Notes under the pieces: model-generated
What the model was told of the DNA's origin: nothing
Databases searched by the model: none
The model's input: the letters and a program-made list of their open reading frames with translations, nothing else
Shown here: positions 38,549-46,881 of the stretch, piece after piece
Layout of the letters: each line of letters opens with the position of its first letter
How positions within the stretch are numbered: the stretch's first letter is position 1
NCBI RefSeq assembly: GCF_009755665.1
Contig: NZ_CP046622.1
Location: 1,798,001 to 1,862,000, forward strand
From: Variovorax paradoxus
GTDB taxonomy: Bacteria; Pseudomonadota; Gammaproteobacteria; Burkholderiales; Burkholderiaceae_C
DNA length: 64,000 nucleotides
Reading direction: 5' to 3'
Program-made: the position numbers and the translations under genes

Positions 38549-38751
38549 GGGTGCTCCCCTCCGCGAATGTCCCCCGGGGCTGCGCCCCTCCTCCTTTATT
38601 TCGCTGCGGGGAGCACCCGATGCCCTGTGCACTGGGGCACGCTGCCGGTGTGTCGCTGATCAACAACTGCTCCGTATAACGCACCCGCTGGCGGGGTGCC
38701 TTGCGCAGCGAAATAAAGGAGGAGGCCGCAGGCCGGGGGACATTCGCGGAG
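38549..38751. repeat. Large imperfect inverted repeat in a 346-bp intergenic region
   Basis: The left arm 38559-38607 (49 bp, beginning CTCCGCGAATGTCCCCC and ending CTTTATTTCGCTGC) is matched by the reverse complement of 38705-38751 (47 bp), differing at only a few positions. The left arm is itself enclosed by a perfect 11-bp pair, GGGTGCTCCCC (38549-38559) and GGGGAGCACCC (38608-38618). About 97 bp of unrelated DNA separate the main arms, including a GCACCC...GGGTGC hairpin (38681-38699). The rest of this gap (38482-38827) contains no convincing gene. Probably a dispersed intergenic repeat; no transposase is present. Confidence 0.75.
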
Positions 38752-38827
38752 AAAGGTACCCCGTCGGCGGGGGCGCGCCCTGAATGAACCCGAACCCCAG
38801 AGCGCCGAACGCGAACACAAAGCATCC

Positions 38828-40138
38828 TCAACCTCCTGCCTTTTCCGCAGCCTTCAGCGCCCGCTTCAGGTCGTCGATCAGGTCCGCCGGATCTTCAAGC
38901 CCGATCGAAAGCCGGATCGTCCCTTGCGAAATGCCCGCACCCGCCAGCGCCTCGTCGGCCATGCGGAAGTGCGTGGTGCTGGCCGGGTGGATCACCAGGC
39001 TGCGGCAATCGCCCACATTCGCCAGGTGGCTGAAGAGCTTGAGCGCCTCGATGAAGGCCTTGCCCTGCGCGCGGCTGCCCTTCATGTCGAAGCTGAACAC
39101 CGCGCCCGCGCCGCGTGCGCCGTGGCGCAACAGCTTTTGCGCGAGCGCGTGGCTCGGGTGCGACTCGATCAGCGGATGGCCCACGCGCGACACGAAGGGG
39201 TGGCTCGCGAGAAACTCGACCACCTTTTGCGTGTTGTCGATGTGGCGTTCCATGCGCAGCGGCAGGGTTTCGATGCCCTGCAAGATCAGCCATGCGGTGT
39301 GCGGGCTCATCGAGGCGCCGAAGTCGCGCAGGCCCTCGCGCCGCGCGCGCAGCAGGAAGGCGCCGACCGTGCTCTCTTCGCTGAAGACCATGTTGTGAAA
39401 GCCGTCGTAGGCCTGGGTCAGCTCCGCGAATTTGCCCGACTTCTCCCAGTCGAAGCTGCCGCCGTCGACCACCACGCCGCCAATCACGGTGCCGTGGCCA
39501 GAGAGGAACTTGGTGGCCGAGTGGTAGACCAGGTCGGCGCCCCAGTCGAAGGGCTTGATCAGGTAGGGCGAGGTGAGCGTGGAGTCGACCAGCAGCGGCA
39601 CGCCGGCTTCGTGGGCAATGTCGCTCACCGCCGGAATGTCGAGCACGTCGAGCCCGGGGTTGCCCACGGTTTCGCCGAAGAAGAGCTTGGTTTCGGGGCG
39701 CACCGCGGCGCGCCAGCCGTCCAGGTCGCCGGGCTTCACAAACGTGGTTTCGATGCCGAAGCGCCGCATCGTGTAGTGCAGCAGGTTCTGCGAGCCGCCG
39801 TAGAGCGCGGTGCTGGCCACGATGTGCGAGCCCGCGCCCATGAGCGTGGCGATCGATAGGTGCAGCGCGGCCTGCCCGCTGGCGGTGGCAATGGCGCCAA
39901 TGCCGCCTTCGAGCGCCGAAACGCGCTGCTCGAGCACCGCGTTGGTCGGGTTGCTGATGCGCGAGTACACATGGCCCGCGCGCTCCAGGTTGAAGAGCGC
40001 CGCCGCATGGTCGCTCGACTCGAAGACAAAAGACGTGGTGAGATGGATCGGCACCGCCCGCGCGCCGGTGGCGGGGTCGGGCGCGGCGCCGGCGTGCAGC
40101 GCCAAAGTATCGAATCCGGGGTCGGAATAGCCGGGCAT
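38828..40138 (-). CDS. O-acetylhomoserine/O-succinylhomoserine sulfhydrylase
   Basis: 436 residues from ATG 40138 (AGAAAGG precedes it; a GTG 6 nt upstream is less likely). PLP-dependent Cys/Met-metabolism enzyme: YSRISNPTNAVLEQR, SGQAALHLS, PLP Lys in HSATKFLSGHG, then the C-terminal FSFDMKGSRAQGKAFIEAL, NVGDCRSLVIHPASTTH and IRLSIGLEDPADLI. The length and DCRSLVIHPASTTH fit the MetY-type O-acetylhomoserine aminocarboxypropyltransferase that makes homocysteine from sulfide. MetZ-type use cannot be excluded. Confidence 0.9.
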   Translation of the reverse strand: MPGYSDPGFDTLALHAGAAPDPATGARAVPIHLTTSFVFESSDHAAALFNLERAGHVYSRISNPTNAVLEQRVSALEGGIGAIATASGQAALHLSIATLMGAGSHIVASTALYGGSQNLLHYTMRRFGIETTFVKPGDLDGWRAAVRPETKLFFGETVGNPGLDVLDIPAVSDIAHEAGVPLLVDSTLTSPYLIKPFDWGADLVYHSATKFLSGHGTVIGGVVVDGGSFDWEKSGKFAELTQAYDGFHNMVFSEESTVGAFLLRARREGLRDFGASMSPHTAWLILQGIETLPLRMERHIDNTQKVVEFLASHPFVSRVGHPLIESHPSHALAQKLLRHGARGAGAVFSFDMKGSRAQGKAFIEALKLFSHLANVGDCRSLVIHPASTTHFRMADEALAGAGISQGTIRLSIGLEDPADLIDDLKRALKAAEKAGG

Positions 40139-40281
40139 GAGCACCTTTCTGGGTTCGTTCGCAATGCCCCGTTACGTCTGCTAATCATGCGCGCGCATCA
40201 TGGGCGTGGGAGTCGGCGCCGATTGTGGGCTATATTCAAATCGGCACCGCCGCCGAGAACGATTTCCGAGAGGAGCACACG

Positions 40282-40722
40282 ATGAAAGTCAGCGACATCC
40301 TTCGCGTCAAGGGCAACACGCTCTTCACCATCACGCCTGACGACCTGCTGGCCGAAGCGGTCAAGACCATGGCGGAAAAGGACATCGGCTCCCTGGTGGT
40401 CATGGAACACGGCGACCTGGTCGGCATGCTCACCTTCAGGGAAGTGATCGTGGCCCTGGTCGACAACGGCGGCCAGGTGGGCGGCACGCTCGTGCGCAAG
40501 GCCATGGACGACGCGCCCGTCACGTGCACCCTCGAAACCGAGCTCGACGAAATCCGCCGCATCATGCTGGAGCGCCACGCGCGCTACATGCCCGTCATGG
40601 ACAAGCGCATGCTGATGGGCGTGATCAGCTTCTACGACGTGGCCAAGGCGGTGGTGGACAGCCAGAACTTCGAGAACAAGATGCTCAAGGCCTACATCCG
40701 CGATTGGCCTGAAGAGCAATAG
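40282..40722 (+). CDS. CBS-domain protein
   Basis: 146 residues from the ATG preceded by GAGAGGAG. Two CBS motifs (about 5-60 and 75-130): LAEAVKTMAEKDIGSLVVMEHGDLVGMLTFREV and LDEIRRIMLERHARYMPVMDKRMLMGVISFYDV. Such pairs bind adenine nucleotides and sense energy state. No attached effector domain; partner unknown. A TATATT at 40231-40236 could be its -10 box. Confidence 0.9.
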   Translation: MKVSDILRVKGNTLFTITPDDLLAEAVKTMAEKDIGSLVVMEHGDLVGMLTFREVIVALVDNGGQVGGTLVRKAMDDAPVTCTLETELDEIRRIMLERHARYMPVMDKRMLMGVISFYDVAKAVVDSQNFENKMLKAYIRDWPEEQ

Positions 40723-40741
40723 CCAGCCGCGCGCCGGCTAT
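40719..40741. terminator. Stem-loop overlapping the CBS gene stop
   Basis: ATAGCC ... GGCTAT perfect 6-bp outer arms with a GC-rich interior, between convergent genes. No U-tract, so a weak bidirectional terminator candidate only. Confidence 0.35.
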
Positions 40742-40752
40742 GCCCGGCGAGC

Positions 40753-41760
40753 TTATTCCTTGATATTGGCCGACTGCACGATCTTCTGATTGCGGGCGTA
40801 TTCGGCCTGCACGAACTGGCCGAACTGCTCGGGCGTGCCGTTGCCGGGCAGGGCGCCCTGCTCGTTGAGCTTGGCACGCACCTGCTCTTCGGCCAGCACC
40901 GCGTTCAGCTCCTGGTTGAGGCGCGCCACCACAGCGGCGGGCGTCTTCGCGGGCGCGAAGATGCCGGTCCAGCTCACCATGTCATAGCCTTTCAGTCCGG
41001 GCATCTCGTTGAAGGTGGGCACATTGGGCAGCGCGGCAAGGCGCTGGCTGCCGGTAATGCCCAGCGCCTTCAGTCGGTTGCCGTTCACATGCGGAATGGC
41101 GCTGGTGCTGACCAGCATTGCCAGGTCGACCTGGTTGCCGATCACGTCCGTGGCAATCTGCGCACCGCCGCGGTAGGGCACGTGGGTCACGAAGATGCCG
41201 CTGCGCTGCTTGAGAAGCTCCATCGCCAGTTGCAGCACCGTGCCCACGCCCGAGGTGGCGTAGTTGTAGGCGCCGGGCTTGGCCTTGGCGAGCTTCACGA
41301 AGTCGGCATACGTCTGGGCCTCCAGGCCGGGGCGTGCGACCAGCACCATCGGCGCGGTGTTGAGCATGCCGACCGGAGCCAGGTCCTTGAGCGGATCGAA
41401 CTTGAACGCCGAAGGGTTGACCAACCGCCCGATGGCGATGGCGCTGTCGGGCCCGACCACCAGCGTGTAGCCGTCGGGCGCCGCATTCACGGCCTTGGCC
41501 ACGCCGATGGCGCCGCCCGCGCCGCTCACGTTTTCGATCACGACCGACTGCTTCAACCGGTCGGCCAGCCGCGTGGCGACGAGGCGGGCGTTGACGTCCA
41601 CGCTGCCGCCGGCCGTGTAGGGAACGATCAGCGTGATCGGCTTGGCAGCGGGCCACGCAGCCTGGGCGAGTGCTGCGGCAGGCAGCATCGCGCAGAAGAG
41701 GGTGGCGGCCAGAACAGTGCGGCGGGGGAGGTGGGCGGATTGGGTCATGGCGTGGCTCAT
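40753..41760 (-). CDS. Bug/TctC-family periplasmic solute-binding protein
   Basis: 335 residues from the ATG that overlaps the deaminase stop by 4 nt. Signal peptide about 1-33 (RRTVLAATLFCAMLPAAALAQ). Family motifs: [71 protein letters not shown]. Coupling to a deaminase gene suggests it binds a purine-like or other N-containing substrate (inference). No TctAB permease nearby. Confidence 0.92.
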   Translation of the reverse strand: MSHAMTQSAHLPRRTVLAATLFCAMLPAAALAQAAWPAAKPITLIVPYTAGGSVDVNARLVATRLADRLKQSVVIENVSGAGGAIGVAKAVNAAPDGYTLVVGPDSAIAIGRLVNPSAFKFDPLKDLAPVGMLNTAPMVLVARPGLEAQTYADFVKLAKAKPGAYNYATSGVGTVLQLAMELLKQRSGIFVTHVPYRGGAQIATDVIGNQVDLAMLVSTSAIPHVNGNRLKALGITGSQRLAALPNVPTFNEMPGLKGYDMVSWTGIFAPAKTPAAVVARLNQELNAVLAEEQVRAKLNEQGALPGNGTPEQFGQFVQAEYARNQKIVQSANIKE

Positions 41761-42848
41761 TGCGGATGGGCGGGTTGCGGTTCTTGTGCAAGGCGGGCGC
41801 GCAGCGCGTCGAACTCCTGGCTCCATTGGGTGCGCCATTCGCGGCGCTGGGTGTCGTCGATCCACGCGCCGTCGAGCCCGTTGTGCATGAAGCCGCGCAG
41901 GTCGTCCAGCCCGAAGCCGAAGTCGCGCACCATCATCAGCCAGGCCTGCGTGGGCGTGACCTTGTGCAGCGTCGGGTCGTCGGTGTTGGGGTGGATGCGC
42001 AGGCCCAGGCCGGGCATGCGGCGAATGGGATGGTCGAGCGCCCAGCGTTCCGGCGGCAGGGTGCGCAGGTAATAAGAGTTGGTGGGCACCACGGTAAAGA
42101 TCACGCCGCGCTCGGCGCACTGGCGCGCGAAGTCGGGCTGGTCGACCACCGTGTAGCCGTGGTCGATGCGGTCGACCTCCAGCGTATCGAGCGCGGTGCG
42201 CACGTTGGTCCAGGGCATGCCGAACTCGCCTGCGTGCGCGGTGGCCTTGAGCCCCGCGCGCCGGGCTTGGGCATACGCCTCGGCAAAAAGCTCGGGCGGC
42301 CTGTCGACCTCGCGGTAGTCGATGCCGATGCCGATCACCTCGTCGCAGCGGTGCGCCTTGACCCATTCCACCATCTCGACGGCAGCCTCGGGGCTGGCTT
42401 CGCGGTCGATGGCAGCAATGAGGCGGCCGATGATGCCGAACTCCTGCTGCGCGTCCTGGATGGCGCGCACGATCGCGCACTGCGCCGCCGGATACGGAAT
42501 GCCGGAGCCGTGCACCGTGCCCGTCGGGTTCCAGAAGAACTCGGCGTAGCGCACGTTGTGCGCGGCGGCGTCCTCCAGGTATTCATGGGTCAGCTGGTAC
42601 AGGTCGCCGGGGCTGCGGACCAGCTGCGCGTCGAGCGCGCGCAGCACGCGCAGCACGCCGACGGGCTTTTCTCCACGCGTATAGAAGCCCTCGATTTCAT
42701 CGGCCGCCAGCGGCGAACCGGCGCGATGGTTGAGCTGCTTGAAGGTTTCGTGGCGCACTGTGCCGAACAGGTGGCAATGCAGCTCCACCTTGGGCATCGC
42801 AAGCAGCATGGCTTCCAGCGTGAGGGGCGGCAGGTCCGGGCGGTTCAT
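41757..42848 (-). CDS. Adenosine/adenine deaminase-family amidohydrolase
   Basis: 363 residues. Metal-dependent deaminase: H-x-H (PKVELHCHLFGTV), HAGEFGMPWTNV, DRIDHGYTVVD and IHPNTDDPTLHKVT carrying the last metal-binding Asp pair. The usual HLDG is HLFG and SLNTDDP is IHPNTDDP, so the substrate may be a variant of adenosine or adenine. Divergent from a LysR gene and coupled to a Bug-type binding protein, so probably catabolic rather than salvage. Confidence 0.85.
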   Translation of the reverse strand: MNRPDLPPLTLEAMLLAMPKVELHCHLFGTVRHETFKQLNHRAGSPLAADEIEGFYTRGEKPVGVLRVLRALDAQLVRSPGDLYQLTHEYLEDAAAHNVRYAEFFWNPTGTVHGSGIPYPAAQCAIVRAIQDAQQEFGIIGRLIAAIDREASPEAAVEMVEWVKAHRCDEVIGIGIDYREVDRPPELFAEAYAQARRAGLKATAHAGEFGMPWTNVRTALDTLEVDRIDHGYTVVDQPDFARQCAERGVIFTVVPTNSYYLRTLPPERWALDHPIRRMPGLGLRIHPNTDDPTLHKVTPTQAWLMMVRDFGFGLDDLRGFMHNGLDGAWIDDTQRREWRTQWSQEFDALRARLAQEPQPAHPQ

Positions 42849-42880
42849 GCCGCGCAGTCTAGGGAGCGCCGCCTCATAAG

Positions 42881-42919
42881 CAAAATTTTGAATTTCTATA
42901 ATTTGATTCACCCAATCAA
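42881..42919. promoter_or_regulatory. AT-rich divergent promoter region with two palindromes
   Basis: Between the deaminase and LysR starts, an AT-rich island contains CAAAATTTTG (42881-42890, perfect) and TTGATT-CACCC-AATCAA (42903-42919, perfect arms). The second lies 16 bp before the LysR ATG. Probable LysR operator and overlapping promoters. Confidence 0.5.
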
Positions 42920-42935
42920 TCGCCGACCCAGCTCC

Positions 42936-43892
42936 ATGGCCTCTCCGCCGCTTCGGGCGCTCACGCTGCGCCAGCTTCAGTTCTTCTCGGTGCTGGTGGA
43001 AGAAGGGCACTTCGGCCGCGCCGCGCGCCGGCTGGCCATTACCCAGCCGGCGCTGAGCAACGCCATCAAGCAGATGGAAAAGCTGCTGGGCGCCGAGCTG
43101 CTGACCCGTTCCACCCACCGGCTGGAGCTCACGTCGGTAGGCGCCGAAGTTCTGGCGCGCACCGATTTTTTGGTCAATGCGTTCGACGTGGCGCTGCGCG
43201 ACATCGAGAGCACGGTACAGCGCGGGCGGGCTTTCGTGCGCGTGGGGGTGATTCCGTCGGCCAGCGGGCGCGTCATGGCCGCTGCGGGCGAATTTCTCGA
43301 AACCGGACGGCGCGAGGTCGAAATTGCCTGGCGGGACGCGCCCTCGACCGTGTTGCTCGCCGAACTGCGCAGCGGCCAGCTCGACATGGCGGTTGCAGCC
43401 ATCACGGAGCCGCCGGGCGGGCTGGCCTGCGTCGACCTGTTCCGTGACCCGCTGGTGCTGGTGGTGCGGCGCAACCATGCGCTGGCCGCGGACGCCGACG
43501 CGAGTTGGGAGGCCATCGGCAAGGAACGCCTGGTGCTGTTCGAGAGCGGCAGCATGCCGGCGCTCGGCAACCCCCCCCGTGCGCAGTTCGAGCAGGGGCC
43601 CGAGCCCCACCGCGTGAGCTATTCCGAAACGCTGTATGCGCTGGTGCGAAGCGGCCAGGCGCTGGGCCTGATGCCGCGGCTGTATACCTCGTCGCTGCGC
43701 GACCCTGAGCTGGTGGTGGTTCCGCTATCTAAGCCGCGCATCGAGCGGCGCGTGGTGCTGGCCTACCTGCCGGGGCCGATGCGCAACGTGGCGGCGCAGG
43801 AGCTGATTGCGTTCTTGCGCGATCGGCTTCCACAGGCCGGCGAAGCCGTGGTGCGGCGCGTGGCGGCGAAGGGCGCGCGGAGCCGGCGCTGA
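42936..43892 (+). CDS. LysR-family transcriptional regulator
   Basis: 318 residues. Helix-turn-helix (LRQLQFFSVLVEEGHFGRAARRLAITQPALSNAIKQMEKLLG) and a substrate-binding domain (VRVGVIPSASGRVMAAAGEFL... LDMAVAAITEPPG). Divergent from the deaminase/Bug operon, its likely target. Confidence 0.93.
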   Translation: MASPPLRALTLRQLQFFSVLVEEGHFGRAARRLAITQPALSNAIKQMEKLLGAELLTRSTHRLELTSVGAEVLARTDFLVNAFDVALRDIESTVQRGRAFVRVGVIPSASGRVMAAAGEFLETGRREVEIAWRDAPSTVLLAELRSGQLDMAVAAITEPPGGLACVDLFRDPLVLVVRRNHALAADADASWEAIGKERLVLFESGSMPALGNPPRAQFEQGPEPHRVSYSETLYALVRSGQALGLMPRLYTSSLRDPELVVVPLSKPRIERRVVLAYLPGPMRNVAAQELIAFLRDRLPQAGEAVVRRVAAKGARSRR

Positions 43893-43916
43893 GATCGGCG
43901 CTGAACCCGGGTCGAT

Positions 43917-45134
43917 CTAATGCAGCTCAGCCGCGGCGTGAATGGTTTCGCGCACGCGCGGATAGATCTGCGCATTCCACTTGCTGCCGCTGAAAACGCC
44001 GTAGTGCCCCACGCCGGCCTGCAGGTGGTGCGCCTTCAGGTACGGCCGGATGCCGGTGCACAGGTCTTGCGCCGCCACCGTCTGGCCGACAGCGCAGATG
44101 TCGTCGCGCTCGCCTTCGACCGTGAGCAGCGCGGTGCGGCGGATGGCGGCGGGGTTCACCGTGCGGTCGCCCACGGTGAGCACGCCGCGCGGCAGGTCGT
44201 AGGTCTGGAACACGCGCTCCACCGTCTCCAGGTAGAACTCGGCCGGCAGGTCATTCACCGCCAGGTATTCCTCGTAGAAGGCGGCGATGGTGCGCGCCTT
44301 CTCCAGTTCGCCCTCGACAAGATGCTTGGCCATGTCCTCGAACTGCTTCTTGTGGCGCTCGGGGTTCATGCTCATGAAGGCCGAAAGCTGCAGGAAGCCC
44401 GGGTACACACGCCGCATCATGCCGGCGTGCGGCCATGGCACGTGGCTGATCAGGTTGCGCCGGAACCACTCGATAGGCTTGCCGGTGGCGAGCTTGTTCA
44501 CACCGGTGGGGTTGATGCGGCAATCGACCGGGCCGGCCATGAGCGTGAGGCTGCGCGGCGTGGCGGGGTTGTCGTCTTCGGCCATGAGCGCGGTGGCGGC
44601 CAGCGCAGCCACGCAGGGCTGGCACACGGCCACCATGTGCACGCCCGGGCCGACCGCTTCCAGAAACTGGATAAGCTGCAGCGTGTAGTCGTCCAGGCTG
44701 AAGCCGCCATGCCACAGCGGCACGTCGCGCGCGTTGTGCCAGTCGGTCAGGTACACGTCGTGGTCGCGCAGCAGGGTGCGCACGGTTTCGCGCAGCAGCG
44801 TGGCAAAGTGGCCCGACAGTGGTGCAACCAGCAGCACGGGCGGGTGCACGGCCTTCGTGTCCTTGCGGAAGTGCAGCAGCGTGCCGAAGGGCGAAACCAG
44901 TGTTTTCTCTTCGTGCACGGCGGTTTCCACCCCGTCCACCACAACGCTGCGAATGGCGTAGGCCGGCCGCGAATGGGTGAGCCGCATGCGCGAAAACACC
45001 TCGAACTGCGCGGCCATGCGCCGCACCATGGTGCGTTCGGTGCCGTCCTTCCAGAGTGCCTGGCCGAGGTACTGGGCTGCGAGCCGGGAGGGCGAGAGCA
45101 GGTCGGCTTGGTTCTGGTAGGCCCGGTACAACAT
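43917..45134 (-). CDS. phaZ: Intracellular polyhydroxybutyrate depolymerase
   Basis: 405 residues from ATG 45134 (MLYRAYQNQADLLSP); a longer frame upstream lacks homology. It belongs to the cytoplasmic PHB depolymerase family of Ralstonia PhaZ1 type, with the catalytic Cys in place of Ser (VCQPCVAALAA, Cys171), LLVAPLSGHFATLLRETVRTLL, DVYLTDWHNARDVP, LTVEGERDDICAVGQT and HHLQAGVGHYGVFSG (catalytic His). It mobilises stored PHB granules. No clear ribosome site. Confidence 0.92.
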   Translation of the reverse strand: MLYRAYQNQADLLSPSRLAAQYLGQALWKDGTERTMVRRMAAQFEVFSRMRLTHSRPAYAIRSVVVDGVETAVHEEKTLVSPFGTLLHFRKDTKAVHPPVLLVAPLSGHFATLLRETVRTLLRDHDVYLTDWHNARDVPLWHGGFSLDDYTLQLIQFLEAVGPGVHMVAVCQPCVAALAATALMAEDDNPATPRSLTLMAGPVDCRINPTGVNKLATGKPIEWFRRNLISHVPWPHAGMMRRVYPGFLQLSAFMSMNPERHKKQFEDMAKHLVEGELEKARTIAAFYEEYLAVNDLPAEFYLETVERVFQTYDLPRGVLTVGDRTVNPAAIRRTALLTVEGERDDICAVGQTVAAQDLCTGIRPYLKAHHLQAGVGHYGVFSGSKWNAQIYPRVRETIHAAAELH

Positions 45135-45235
45135 ATAAGCAGTACAGGCAAGTTGCGGGCCAAGCGGTGGCACAGGCCTTGCACGGCAATGGGAGCCAAC
45201 CCGGCAGCTAGGCAGACCCGCCAAGGAGACCCACG

Positions 45236-45892
45236 ATGGCCAAACCTGTTCTCACCATCAGCAGCAAGAACTACGGCGCCTGGGCGCTGCGCGGCTGGCT
45301 GATGTGCAGGCTGGCCGGGCTGGACTTCAGCGAAAAGATCATTCCGCCCGACGACCCGGCCATGAAGGCCGAGATGCTGCTGCTCTCGTCCTCGATGCTG
45401 GTGCCCTCGCTGCAGCACGGCGGCGTGAAGGTGTGGGATACGCTGGCCATTGGCGAATACCTGAACGAGATCAAGCCCAAGGCAGGACTGCTGCCGGCGG
45501 ACATCCAGGCCCGCGCGCATTGCCGCGCGATCTGCGGCGAAATGCATTCCGGCTTTGCTTCGATGCGCGGGGCCTTGCCGATGAACATCAAGGCCCGTTT
45601 TCCGGGTTTCAAGATCTGGTCGCGCGCGCAGGCCGACATCGACCGCATCGTCGCCATCTGGCGCGAATGCCTCAAGACCTACGGCGGCCCCCTCCTCTTC
45701 GGCAAGCAGCCCGGCATGGCCGACGCCATGTACGCCCCGGTGGTCACGCGCTTTCTGAGCTACGACGTGCCGCTCGACACCGTTTGCGCCTCTTACTGCA
45801 AGCGCGTGATGGACTTGCCGGCCATGCAGGAGTGGGTGGCCGCCGCAAAGCAGGAACCCGAGGAAATCGACGAGCTTGACGCGGAGTTCTGA
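45236..45892 (+). CDS. Glutathione S-transferase family protein
   Basis: 218 residues, AAGGAGA upstream. Thioredoxin-like N-terminal domain (LTISSKNYGAWALRGWLMCRLAGLDFSEKII, VPSLQHGGVKVWDTLAIGEYLNE) and an all-helical C-terminal domain (GGPLLFGKQPGMADAMYAPVVTRFLSYD). Substrate unknown. Divergent from phaZ. Confidence 0.9.
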   Translation: MAKPVLTISSKNYGAWALRGWLMCRLAGLDFSEKIIPPDDPAMKAEMLLLSSSMLVPSLQHGGVKVWDTLAIGEYLNEIKPKAGLLPADIQARAHCRAICGEMHSGFASMRGALPMNIKARFPGFKIWSRAQADIDRIVAIWRECLKTYGGPLLFGKQPGMADAMYAPVVTRFLSYDVPLDTVCASYCKRVMDLPAMQEWVAAAKQEPEEIDELDAEF

Positions 45893-45906
45893 GCAGGGCC
45901 GGCCGC

Positions 45907-46254
45907 CTAGTGCCGGAACATCCGCAGGTCGAGGGCGCTTTCCTCGCCCAGCCACATGGCATGCGCCGTGTGGTCGGCCAGGTCGTCGCCCGTGACGCCG
46001 TGCACAAAAATGTCGAGCCCGTTGCGGTTGGCCTCCAGCCATTCGATCACCTGGTCGAACTCGGCCGCGTCGAACGCAAGCTGGCAGCTCCAGTGCGGAT
46101 GCGGCCCGACCGGGCGCTCATGCACCCGGCCGACCACCACCATCAGCTCGCGGCCCGCGCGCTCGCACAGCTGCCTTGCCTGCGCGACCGTGTCGGGGCC
46201 GAAGTAGACGTGGGCGTGGTATTGCGGATAGAGGTTTTCAGGGCGGCGCGGCAT
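45907..46254 (-). CDS. DOPA 4,5-dioxygenase-family protein
   Basis: 115 residues. Family features: YHAHVYFGPDTVAQARQL, HERPVGPHPHWSCQLAF and HTAHAMWLGEE, with metal-ligand-like histidines. Members cleave catechol rings; bacterial targets are largely unknown. Only 6 nt after the DUF4166 gene, so the last gene of the GbsR-headed operon. Confidence 0.85.
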   Translation of the reverse strand: MPRRPENLYPQYHAHVYFGPDTVAQARQLCERAGRELMVVVGRVHERPVGPHPHWSCQLAFDAAEFDQVIEWLEANRNGLDIFVHGVTGDDLADHTAHAMWLGEESALDLRMFRH

Positions 46255-46260
46255 AGCGGC

Positions 46261-46881
46261 TCATTGTGGCCCTAACCTGAAGCGCCCGCTGTAGCGGAAC
46301 ACGTCGCCGAACCAGCGGTGGCGCAGCACCATCTTCATGGTGAAGCCGTCGGCGTCGGCTGGGTCGGGCCGCTCCTCGACGTAGGCGGTGCCCAGCAGCA
46401 GGCCCAGCGGCAACGGCAAGCGCAGCTTGCCAAGGCGCCAGATGTAGCCTTTGTCGCGAAACACCAGCGCGCCTTCTTCCGCGCTCACCGCCAGGCGCAT
46501 GCCGATGCCGAAGCGCACGTATTCGACGACCTCGCTGCCGCGCTCTGCCACATGCGCCATGTGCGAGCGAAAGTGGAACGGCGCACGGCCTTCGAAGCGA
46601 AAGACACGGTCCCAGTACAAGAGAGCATCGTCCGGCCGGCAGCGGTAGTGCACATCGATCGGCACGCCGGTGCCGGTGTAGGGAACCAGCGCCCCGAACA
46701 GGCGGCCGATGGGCATGAGCAGCCTTGCCCACGGTGCGTGGTGCACTTCGTCCATGGTGCCGCGCACGCAGACATGGGCATTCGAGAACGGCGCCATGGT
46801 GTAGTGGCGGCGGATCACCTCACCCAACCGCTCCCAGGCGGGGCCGAGCACTTGCTGGAAGACGGGCCGAATGTCGCTCAT
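46261..46881 (-). CDS. DUF4166 domain protein
   Basis: 206 residues from the ATG overlapping the SRPBCC stop by 4 nt. An N-terminal helix (FQQVLGPAWERLGEVIRRHYTMAP) is followed by a beta-rich body (CVRGTMDEVHHAPW... MAHVAERGSEVVEYVRFGIGMRLAVSAEEGALVFRDKGY) typical of DUF4166. Such domains are often fused to or next to Rossmann or lipid-related proteins. Function unknown. Confidence 0.82.
   Translation of the reverse strand: MSDIRPVFQQVLGPAWERLGEVIRRHYTMAPFSNAHVCVRGTMDEVHHAPWARLLMPIGRLFGALVPYTGTGVPIDVHYRCRPDDALLYWDRVFRFEGRAPFHFRSHMAHVAERGSEVVEYVRFGIGMRLAVSAEEGALVFRDKGYIWRLGKLRLPLPLGLLLGTAYVEERPDPADADGFTMKMVLRHRWFGDVFRYSGRFRLGPQ

Noticed and set aside
38549..38751. Insertion sequence or transposon
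   Set aside because: No transposase frame and no visible target-site duplication; only the inverted repeats are present.
38487..38783. Small protein genes on both strands within the inverted repeat
   Set aside because: The frames share peptide segments only because the DNA is an inverted repeat; no ribosome sites or families.
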